The position numbers were made by a program, and so were the translations under genes. From Fragilaria radians (Eukaryota > Bacillariophyta > Fragilariophyceae > Fragilariales > Fragilariaceae): 17,183 nt of DNA. This document shows, one piece after another, positions 1-8,330 of the stretch. Under the pieces are notes generated by a model. That model saw only the letters and a list, made by a program, of their open reading frames with translations, ran no database searches and was not told where the DNA came from. The DNA lies in contig CAAAJI010000169.1 in assembly GCA_900642245.1 (NCBI GenBank), positions 49,005 through 66,187 on the forward strand. Direction: 5' to 3'. Each line of letters opens with the position of its first letter. Within the stretch, counting starts at the first letter, position 1.

Positions 1-2
1 AA

Positions 3-92
3 CAGCAACTAATGCTTCGAGGGTTGATGACTTTGCTTCTGGGTTTGGATCGAATGCACGAACATATTGAACAACAAGGTAAAGAAATATGA
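3..92 (+). CDS. possible 3' end of an upstream gene (partial)
   Basis: A frame is open from the left edge (base 3) for 29 codons and ends at TGA 90-92. It contains a Leu-rich stretch (LMTLLLGLDRMHEHIEQQ) that reads like an amphipathic helix. This part of the window has less A/T skew than the DNA after it. A donor-like site (CAAG/GTAAAG) lies at 75-84, so the reading could instead be an exon ending at 78. I do not recognise the family. Twenty-nine open codons can arise by chance, so this is only a candidate fragment. Confidence 0.3.
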   Translation, partial: QQLMLRGLMTLLLGLDRMHEHIEQQGKEI

Positions 93-1541
93 AATTTTAG
101 CTTTTAGGATAATCGAAGGATGAATATTACTAGATAAGTGTAAAAAGGGTTTATTTCAAAAGATGCCGATTATTGCTTACTACTTTCATCACGTTCAATT
201 CGCCGAATTAGTCACCCTCTTTCAATTTAATCAGATATCGTCATCTGTACCAATCATTCTACTAAATTCAATTTTCATACTCCTATTGCCCCTAAGGAAG
301 ACAAAAGAATTGTCAACAGAGTAATCCAAGACAATAGTTACGCTTTTGTAGCTGACTTACTGAGTAGCTCTCATGCTTATTGTTGCATTTTTTCATTCGA
401 CCAGAAGACTCAAATATAATTCATTGAGTCGTCCATGCAAGAACATTGAATACCAAGAATTGCCATATTTCAGGATCAAAGCTCAATCTGTTCTTACTTG
501 ATTAGTAGAGATATTTACATGATCCATGTAAGCATGAATTAAAATTTAAAATGAACATGATTTATAATGCTACGGGGCATTAAGGAGAAAACAAAAGAAA
601 AGATTTGGAAGCCTGCTGGAGTATTCGATTTTTGTCAAGATTGTGAAAACAGAAAGACGGAGCAAATGATAATCAAGTCTTGAGCACAAGGTAATAGAAT
701 TCTAGGAAAGAGACTTTACATGAGATTGATTGAAGGAGAGAGTTTTGGATGAAAGAGTTGTGATCGTTGATAATTGCTAAGAAATTTGTCAAAGAGAAAC
801 TTGCCATTCTAGCTAATGGAATTTAATGCCAAGAAAATTTAGGTTAAGCCTATTAGGTGAGATACTGCAGGTTCAGCAACCTTAATTGAGATGGTGTTAA
901 CAATGAATTAGAGTTATTGCTTACATATTGAATGTTCCAGTCTGAAAGGCCAAGCGGTAATGCGGAAAATATGTCGATATCAGAGAAAGCAATTTAATCA
1001 AGACAAACTCAGTTTCCAAAATAATTGCTCGTAAGAACCTGTACCACATTTATTAAAAGTTAAAATGAGTTCACCTAGAGCAGAGTCAATGTTATCGCAG
1101 GTACATGTGCATCAATTGTTTGATTTGTTCACTTTTTGCATGTCTTCAATAAGATGCACTGTTGATGTACATATCATCCAAATGTTGTAACCTAAGGTAG
1201 TGTTACTCATCATTTACAGTTGATACTATCTACCCCAGTGACATTCATAGGTTTTGAATACCCAGCCTAATTTTCTTATATTACCCTTGTGGCATAATTC
1301 TTGCTTTCGACATTAACATGTATTCGTTGTATGCATATCCGTTAAGATGTACATTTCGTTCACACTATGTGTAAAACACCACCAAGTTAAGCGATGGCTT
1401 AGTTTTAACGGTATAAGTATACTCTTGGGGGAAAAATCTAAAAACGAGCAATACACCCCTCTTCGCCAAAATCAAAACGAAAATTCCTGTACATTCAACA
1501 AAATCTTGAAATCATCGGAATATTGACTTTTGTCATTCAGG
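93..1541. other. intergenic / upstream region of the LRR gene
   Basis: About 1.45 kb of AT-rich DNA with frequent stops in all frames. I see no tRNA, no long ORF and no repeat array. The part nearest the gene should hold the promoter and 5' UTR. A TATA-like GGTATAAGTATAC lies near 1410-1422, but I cannot show that it is used. An in-frame TGA at 1524-1526 closes the frame ahead of the chosen start. Confidence 0.6.
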
Positions 1542-4500
1542 ATGGTGCGGCATCAACAGCGGAATAGCAATAAACAGAGATACGCGAGAGAATTAGTTGA
1601 TGGCGATGATAGCGTAGATGACAGTTTGATGAAAGTTGTCCAGGAGCTTTTACCCTGCCGTGGAGGCGATGTCGATAGTCTACATGACGACAATATGATG
1701 TATTTAAGCGATTCCCTCGTGTCTGAGACTGCATTTAACAGGGGAGGAAATCTTGCTTCAAGAGAGGCTTCGTCAGTGTCTGGCTTGAGGCCATTTTCCA
1801 TCTCAGGCTCGCTCATGGAGCAGAAAGAGTATCAAGCAACTGTCCGTACACCAAGTAAGCATTCTAAAAACTCTGGTATATCTTCGAATGGCACATCTTC
1901 AAAAACTGGGTTAAAGCCCTTCAGCCTTTCACCATTCAAGTCAATAAAAAGGAAAGGTAGCAAATCGAGCAGTATTTTTGATGGAATCACGGAGTCTGGT
2001 TTAGGAGGACGAGATGCATCGGGGAAATTTAGCGACTCAGGTGTGAATTCCAGAGGTCTCAGTCGTGTTATTAGCAGAGCCAGTACTCCTCTGTCACTTG
2101 CATCTCAAGGGCCATTTCTAAGTCCAGATTCCCTATCGAGTGTCTCAGGATTATCGTCAACTGAGAGCCGTGATTATTGGAGCAACAGACTTCGAAGTGG
2201 AGACAGTGTTGGAAGCATCGAAAAAGAAAGGAAGGAAAAAGCGGACTCATTTTGGAGTTCCAAGCCTGGAAAAAGTACTACTGGCTTTTTTTCCATGTTT
2301 ACGTACGATAATAGGGATCAGATTAGTTCAAACTACGACTCCAAGGGTTGCGATAGAAATAGACGCCTTTCTTTCAATGATGGTTCGTTATCAGCTGATA
2401 CAAGCTCACAAGTCATTTACCAAAGGCACAACAAATCTTCTCAATTTACATCCCCGATACCGTCAGGGCTATCTAATAAGTTTTCAGGAGACAATCAAGA
2501 CTTGAAAAGATCAGCAACACCCTCATTTTCAGGGGGCAGAATGATGTGTGCTCCCTCTGTGCTAGAAAATGAAAGTATTTTGAGTAGTGTAGATGAATTA
2601 GATATGGCGATAGAGGTAGAGTGCTTGAAAAAAGATTCTTTTAAGGATGCTCCAGTGGAATTAAAGGAAATGGGATCATACACTTCAAGTGAAGGCTCAT
2701 ACTCTAAGGCTTTGTACAAAGGTGGTAGAATCTGGTTTGGTATTGCAGTTCTTGCTATTGTCATATTCACGGTCTCCCTTGTCTCGGGACTTACATTGAA
2801 TCGAGGTACTAGTAGCAGCTCATCTCTGGCACAAGTTGCGCCAATACAATCTAGTACTCCAAGTGTATCTCCCTCAAGAATCATACCACTTCCACAAGGA
2901 TTAAGTGACAAACCATCGCATGTATCTACAAGGTCGCCAACTACACGTTCAAATTCTCCAACATCCAACAGGCCATCAAGGATTCTCTCACAATATCCAT
3001 CGAAGAAACCATCGAGAAAGACGACACCAAGTCCTTCCTTTTTTCCAAGCGTAACTCTTTCTGATAATCCAACTCAATTTCCGACTCTCATGGAGAGCGA
3101 GTTTCCCACACAATTCGGTAGCGAGATGCCAACCCTAGAGCCATCTAGAAAACCTTCAGCTAGTCGAACTTTTAAGCCGACACTTGGTCCATCTTACAGC
3201 CTAATTCCAACACTCTCGCCTTCAAAAGTGGAAAGTGATACACCTTCTCAAGCACCATCCAGAGAGCCAACGCAAAATCCATCCGATATTCCTTCCATTT
3301 CCTTTTCTAATTCTCCTACGCATACCCCAACAAATAATGAGAGCGATTTGCCTACAACCGTGATTAGCGAGGAACCTACTCAAGAGCAGTCACAGAGACC
3401 ATCAGTAAGGCCAACGCTAATGCCAACATTGATGCCATCTGAAATCCCAACGCTTGTTCCATCAAATGTCGCAAGCAGAAATCCATCTGGAGAGCCCTCT
3501 ACGACACCATCTGAAACTCCATCTAAAAAAACAAGAACCCCATCCCTTAGCCCAACAGTCTTCGAAAGTGAGATACCTACGATTGTAGAAAGTGACTTCC
3601 CTACAAGTGTAGTCAGTGAAATACCAACCGTGAAGTACTCCGTGAGACCATCAAATGAACCGAGTGCTTCTCCTACACAAAGTCCTTCTTTCGGTCCTTC
3701 CGTAGTCCTAACTGATATACCATCGCAAGAACCATCCATTCCTCCGACAAATCAACCCTCTGAACCTCTCAGTCCTATGGAACTTTTTGCACTTGAGTTT
3801 GGCTTATGGCTACCATCTAACCCAAAATCTCCTCTAAGTCTAGCCTTAAACTGGGCCAAGTCACAAGATTACCCAACATCCCGACAACGCATAGCGTTGG
3901 CAACACTTTATTATAGTACAGGAGGAGAAAATTGGGCCGATCAGCTCAACTTTTTATCTGAGGAAGATGAATGCACATGGAACATTCCATTCGTAGAAAC
4001 AACTAAGGGTATAATATGTGATGAGAATGGGAATGTAGCTGCCGTATCGTTATGTAAGTGATTTGATGGGATAGTATTTCACTCCCCACTAACGCCGCCT
4101 CACAAGCCTTTTCTTGTATGACTAAATTTTCTGTCAGTTGACCATGGTCTTACAAAACAGCTGCCTAGGGAATTAAGGTTATTGACGCATCTTCAAGTAT
4201 TGAACTTAAATGGCAACACGCTGACCGGCGTATTGCCAACTCAGTTAGGAAGGCTTAGTAATCTAGTCCAGCTTGACATTGGCAATAATCTTATCAGTGG
4301 CTCTATTCCAAGTGAACTCGGAATGATTACGAGTTTAGAAGAAATAATTACCAGGAACAATCAGCTTTGGGGATCAATCCCCTCGCAACTTTCAAATATC
4401 CCTTCCTTACATGCCTTTTGGGCAGACAGAAATGACATCTCAGGAGATTTGACGACTCTGTGTGAAAAAAACAAAGCGCTGATTGCTAGCACAGATTGTG

Positions 4501-4580
4501 ACCAAGTCATCTGCCCTTGCTGCACCATTTGTTGCTACAACAATACGGAATGTGCGTTCTCAACAAGTTTCAATAAATAA
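1542..4580 (+). CDS. diatom-type leucine-rich-repeat single-pass membrane protein, with P-S/T-rich stalk
   Basis: Two exons, 1542-4053 and 4138-4580, encode 984 aa. The ATG at 1542 is the first after the in-frame TGA at 1524. Residues 1-396 are Ser-rich, charged and probably cytoplasmic. Residues about 397-419 (starting IWFGIAVLAIVIF) are the only membrane span, and there is no N-terminal signal peptide, which suggests a type II signal anchor with the C-terminus outside. Residues about 435-745 are a degenerate repeat with P-S or P-T about every seven residues. Residues 750-837 form an LRR N-cap (C811, C826, motifs YYSTGG and CDENG). Residues 838-945 hold about four plant-type LRRs (N-x-L-x-G-x-[IL]-P). 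From C946 a Cys-rich tail contains CPCCTICC. That order matches LRR proteins I associate with diatoms; their ligands are generally unknown. There is no kinase domain, so surface binding or adhesion is inferred rather than shown. The stop codon overlaps AATAAATAAA, a possible polyadenylation signal. Confidence is high for the structure and low for the function. Confidence 0.9.
4054..4137 (+). other. intron of the LRR gene (84 bp)
   Basis: Donor GTAAGTG at 4054 and acceptor CTGTCAG ending at 4137, phase 1. A branch-like CACTAAC lies near 4087-4093. Reading through gives a TGA within three codons. Splicing joins the N-cap directly to the LRRs (S-L-F-D-H-G-L-T). The length is a multiple of three, but the in-frame stop argues against retention as coding sequence. 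Confidence 0.9.
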
Positions 4581-4922
4581 AGCTCTCTGGCTAAACATGG
4601 TTTTCGATGCAAAAAGGTTATACATTAATTATGCAAGCGCAGGTCTTTTTATCAAGTGCGACGTGCCCAGTGAATTGTTGAAAGCTAGGAAAAAGAAAAT
4701 TCAAATATAAATTGGCTGCTTTTATTTTACGAACGAATGTCAATCTCCTCTCGCGTGAAGAACGCAGAGATTTGAATTTCAATTGATTGTGCTTCAAAAG
4801 CACTCATAAGAAAGATTTCAAACTTCACCCTGATGGGGTTTTACTTCAAAGCATCTATTGAATGTTTCTCCTAATTAGAATTAAATATTTGATCGTACTT
4901 CCTTATCTATTTTTACAACTTT

Positions 4923-5018
4923 GATTGGAGAGATGGACACTTTGTCTTTAATGCTGTTGTGATTGGAGATGGACACTTTGTTTTTATGCTATTCTGATTG
5001 TAGAGATAGATATTGCAC
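4923..5018. repeat. short tandem repeat, about 2.6 copies of 35-38 bp
   Basis: Copies start at 4923 (38 bp), 4961 (35 bp) and 4996 (partial, diverged). The first two share GATTGGAGA, then ATGGACACTTTGT, then ATGCT. The second copy lacks a 3-bp AGA-type unit near its start. The third copy keeps GATTGTAGAGATAGA before it fades. An 80-codon ORF starting inside this repeat is judged spurious. Confidence 0.75.
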
Positions 5019-5557
5019 AGTAATCAGAAATTCAAGATTGCAATTGCACCTTTTTGAAGCTTCACTCCGTAACAGCTTATGTACCTCAAAATTGTCCTAC
5101 ATAGTCAAACGAATTGTACCAGCATTTACTTTTAATGAGTTATTTTGGATTGTTATCCCTAAATGGTTAACTTTAGATCTTAGCAGTGCTGATGAAGGTA
5201 CATAAATTGTTTTATATGTTATGTGCTATCCTATGTTATACTCAACCCACCTACCGTGGAGTACAGCATTGACTCACACAAGTCCTAAAAGGAGGACTGG
5301 TTTGACTGGCTAAGTTTCTTGTCAATGTAATGATATGCCTTTTGAAAATTGAGGAATATGAGCAGGGCTGTACCAATTTCTCGGAGGATACTCATGAAAA
5401 AGCCCCTAATGCAAAAACCCATGAGAAACCCCTCAACAAGGGATTAATGCAAGAATAAGGAATAGTTTAACCATGCCTGGACAAGAGTACAGATCAGTAG
5501 CACAATAAGGACTAAGCTGTATCAACTTTTTACCTGTAGATTTCAGGGACAACTGAT

Positions 5558-5723
5558 TTGGACCTTAGAAGGAACAATGTCATCATTACCATTTATCAAT
5601 GTAATTGCTCTTCTAGGCTATGCGTCAAACGAGCTTGGAAATGCAAGCCTTTTCGGCTGATCAATAGAAAGAGCTTATCATAAAAATGAATGATAGCATC
5701 GCAACTTGGACCCTAGAAGGAAC
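5558..5723 (+). repeat. pair of 18-bp direct repeats, 148 bp apart
   Basis: TTGGACCTTAGAAGGAAC at 5558-5575 and TTGGACCCTAGAAGGAAC at 5706-5723 differ at one base. Looser similarity (a TGTCAT block) continues for about 15 bases downstream of each. The origin is unknown. It could be a small duplication or the remains of a longer repeat. Confidence 0.5.
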
Positions 5724-6493
5724 TTCATTGTTGTCATGGTGAAACAACGAAGCTGCGCTTAAAGATACACCTTTTCCATGTAGAACGAGTAGGTTTGTAC
5801 CTCTTTCGGAATTTCCAAATCAAAAAGTATAGTGCTGATGTAAAGTTTCCAAGTATAGGCAATATCCTCATGTAAAACTGGTTGAAAAAGCGTTTTTCCC
5901 CCAATACACTCCATCCAATAACGGGTTTCGGAACAGAAATGATGGACTGCATGAAGCATCAAACGTGCACTTGCTCACAATTATGTTGAGTCATGTGATA
6001 AGTATTTTCCCAATGCTGTTGGAGTTGGAGTACCTCTATCATTCATTTAGTGATCCATATATTGACACTTCAGCAAAATTTCAATTTCAACAATCGCATT
6101 AGTGTGTTTTAACACGTGCTCAGGTGCTGTTTGTTTCAATGGAGTTACAGAATCAAAAGGTATTTACTTAAGGAAAAAAGATTTTCTATAGATCAATCAA
6201 TCCTTGCCAATGACACAAGAAAGCAATTGAACTTCCTCATGGTACAGATACACGGAAGATAGGCGACTGGAAAATAATCAAATGCCCTGTGGAATTCAAA
6301 AAAACAAGAGGGAAGAATTTGAAATGGCCAATTGCAAAGTAAAAGCGGAATCAGAACCAATATAAGTAACAATATTCTACATGGGTGCAAGGAAATAGCT
6401 ATATATTCTAATTGTGCTGGATAAGTGAGCAAGATAACTTTTGTTGAAAAGCTCAATATAAGGTAAACAGAGAGCATATCAAAATGCAATGAG

Positions 6494-6503
6494 ATGACGT
6501 CAT
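6494..6503. promoter_or_regulatory. 10-bp palindrome containing a CRE-type TGACGTCA
   Basis: The sequence ATGACGTCAT is a perfect palindrome and includes the classic bZIP/CREB core TGACGTCA. TGACGT half-sites are known in diatoms as CO2/cAMP-responsive elements upstream of carbonic anhydrase genes. Here the site lies mid-gap, about 1.8 kb past the ATPase stop and 1.9 kb past the LRR stop, so no promoter is obvious. A chance match is possible. Confidence 0.3.
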
Positions 6504-6668
6504 GCAAACAGCGCCATTATATGTGTAAAAATCAATGTTTCAAGGATGGTTTAGAACCAAATGAATACAACAAAAAAGGAGAAGCTTGTTAACAAGAATA
6601 AGGTTAAGGAGAAAGACAAATTAAAACAGAACTGTGCCCTCATAGTGTTGCCGTTTTTTACTGGGGTT

Positions 6669-6949
6669 GTTTGAAGATGAAATGAGACCTAAATAATTAT
6701 GAAAAAGTGGTTTAGATGAATGTAATCTAAGTGATCGTAAAAAAGTGGCTAAGTAAAAGTGACCTAAGTAATTGTGGAAAAGTGGCCTAAGTAAAAGTGA
6801 CCTAAGTAATCATGGAAAGGTGGTAAATTGATCTAGGTGATTATGTTAACTTGGTCTAAGTAAAAGTGATCTTGATAATTGTGGAATAGTGGCCTAAGTA
6901 AAAGTCACCTAAGAAATCATGGAAAAGTGAAGTTGAGTCATAGTGGAAA
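6669..6949. repeat. nested minisatellite: about 7.5 copies of a 38-bp unit built as 15+15+8
   Basis: Unit starts can be placed at 6669, 6707, 6745, 6782, 6820, 6851, 6889 and 6927, giving spacings of 38, 38, 37, 38, 31, 38 and 38 bp. Each full unit is two 15-mers close to GTGRCCTAAGTAAWW followed by an 8-mer close to GTGGAAAA. The unit at 6820 is 7 bp short, as if one 15-mer had lost half its length. The outer copies are more diverged than the central ones (6745-6819 and 6889-6926). I see no flanking target-site duplication and no coding frame through the array. Confidence 0.9.
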
Positions 6950-8263
6950 CTTGGAGTTGGAACACTGTGGTTTTTGGAGAGAAATTTCACATTAGCTCAC
7001 AATACATAAGTAAGGACTTTTGCTGCCATTTTTTCCCCTGTTTTCCTTCAGCTTTTAGGTAACAGGAGAGAGTCATTCATATTCTTCAACAGTTAAGACG
7101 AGGATAGGGCTATTGATCATTGGTGTGAATCAGAGAATTCTTAGCATCAAATATAAAGGAAATTTAAAGGTTAGAGAAGTGTTGAGGATTGTCTGTGGAA
7201 TAGAAAGGCTGAATTTCTATTGGAGATTTAAGAACAAAGTAACTGGTATTTTGAAACACAAGAATCAATTGATTAAAACCTTTGGATATCACAAAAAGAC
7301 GATTGAAGTTTTCTAGATAAACTCGATCACAAACACAGAAAGGCAGAACTAAGGGACCCTGGATCAACAGCCTTTTATCATAATGATCATTGCTGGCAGA
7401 GATGGCTGTTGACTTCAAAAAAGGGGTAAGTGGGGGGAATATACCTTTCTTGCCATTACTAAACTCATAGCAGTGTAATGAACATTGAAAAAGAGTATTT
7501 CAAGTAAGAAAATGGATTATTGTTGACAGTGCAACTTCAATTCAACTTCAATCAAATGCTCCAAGACATGATTTGAAATATTGCAAAGGCAAGAGTTACA
7601 TGTTAAAAGACCTTTTAAATTTTTAAGAGATGGAAGTTGAGATATGCCTGATAACATGGGACCATCTACAATTTCAGTGAACTTGATACTGGTAGGTTTC
7701 TTGAAATAGTCAGAGACCTAAAGTTCTTTGAAAGTTAGAAAGATATTACTGCAGTTTCGCAAACCTTGTTATTGTCCCTTCCAAGTCCTTCAGAGCTACT
7801 CGATTTAACTAATTTTCCTGACTATTTGGGTTTAAGCTCAGCTTTGTTTGTGCTATTCAAAGTCCCTGTTTTTTGAAGGCGGAGCATCAATAGCAAACAT
7901 CAAGGTTTTATATGTTAACAACATCAAAAACCTGAAATGATTTCCTATAGGATCAAAATTTTGAAGAAAGTAAAGCCAAGACGTGAAGGATTGCTGACAA
8001 CAATAGTGCTTGAATTATAATTCAAGGGCGAAAAATAGTTTTCATCCACCCAATAAAATTTGTTCATAACTATTGATAACGAAATTCAGGATGAATTTTT
8101 TGTAACATTTGTTGTAATTTATCCAATCTAGTTGATTGAGAGTTATCCCTGAAACATAGAAAGAGATGAGAAATTATGCAATGTCTGCTCCATTCCAAAC
8201 ATACCAAAGTGACAACGTTTCATCCTGTAATATGCTCATGGAACGTTATAGTAAAAATGACTG

Positions 8264-8277
8264 TGAAACATGTTTCA
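8264..8277. repeat. 14-bp perfect palindrome in the ATPase 3' flank
   Basis: TGAAACATGTTTCA is self-complementary over 14 bp and lies 54 bp beyond the ATPase stop codon, probably in its 3' UTR. It could fold as a very small hairpin or bind a dimeric protein. With one copy and no further evidence, it may be chance. Confidence 0.35.
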
Positions 8278-8330
8278 AACTTCACGCCTATCCAAGATTC
8301 CAGCGAAATCGAGACTGATTCCAGAGTTTC

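Larger units (their letters stand above)
4581..8330. other. long gene-poor region between two convergent genes
   Basis: About 3.75 kb between the stop codons of the LRR gene (+) and the ATPase gene (-). ORFs here are at most about 104 codons, AT-rich in composition, and show no recognisable domain or splice-linked continuation. The region holds two tandem-repeat tracts, an 18-bp direct repeat, a CACGTG at 6113-6118 and a TGACGTCA at 6495-6502, all listed separately where useful. Long 3' UTRs, a non-coding RNA gene or decayed mobile DNA remain possible, but I see no transposase or reverse-transcriptase motif. Confidence 0.6.

Noticed and set aside
135..325. Open frame that could continue the left-edge fragment if bases 79-134 were an intron
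   Set aside because: It stays open for about 63 codons, but the acceptor ACTAG is weak, the composition looks random, and no family is recognisable.
2140..2505. 121-codon + strand ORF in another frame of the LRR exon
   Set aside because: Overlaps the real frame throughout and has no independent features.
2495..2968. 157-codon ORF on the minus strand inside the LRR gene
   Set aside because: Antisense shadow of the cytoplasmic and TM-coding exon. The + strand product has a coherent architecture; this one has none.
3380..3739. 119-codon minus-strand ORF rich in Asp-Gly-Val repeats
   Set aside because: It is the reverse complement of the P-S/T repeat (TCN-CCA codons read backwards), so its repeats are inherited.
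1542..4580. Receptor kinase
   Set aside because: No kinase motifs (no GxGxxG, HRD or DFG) occur in the cytoplasmic part.
4963..5205. 80-codon + strand ORF
   Set aside because: It starts inside a tandem repeat and has no domain, splice continuation or coding-like composition.
5734..5962. Two overlapping minus-strand ORFs of 67-72 codons
   Set aside because: Two frames open over the same AT-rich stretch with no recognisable motif; likely chance.
6193..6507. 104-codon hydrophobic minus-strand ORF
   Set aside because: Hydrophobicity comes from A-rich DNA on the other strand (TTT/ATT codons). There is no homologue I recognise and no splice support. It is the best of the gap ORFs but not defensible.
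6669..6949. CRISPR array
   Set aside because: Repeats are head-to-tail without unique spacers, diverged, and in a eukaryotic setting.
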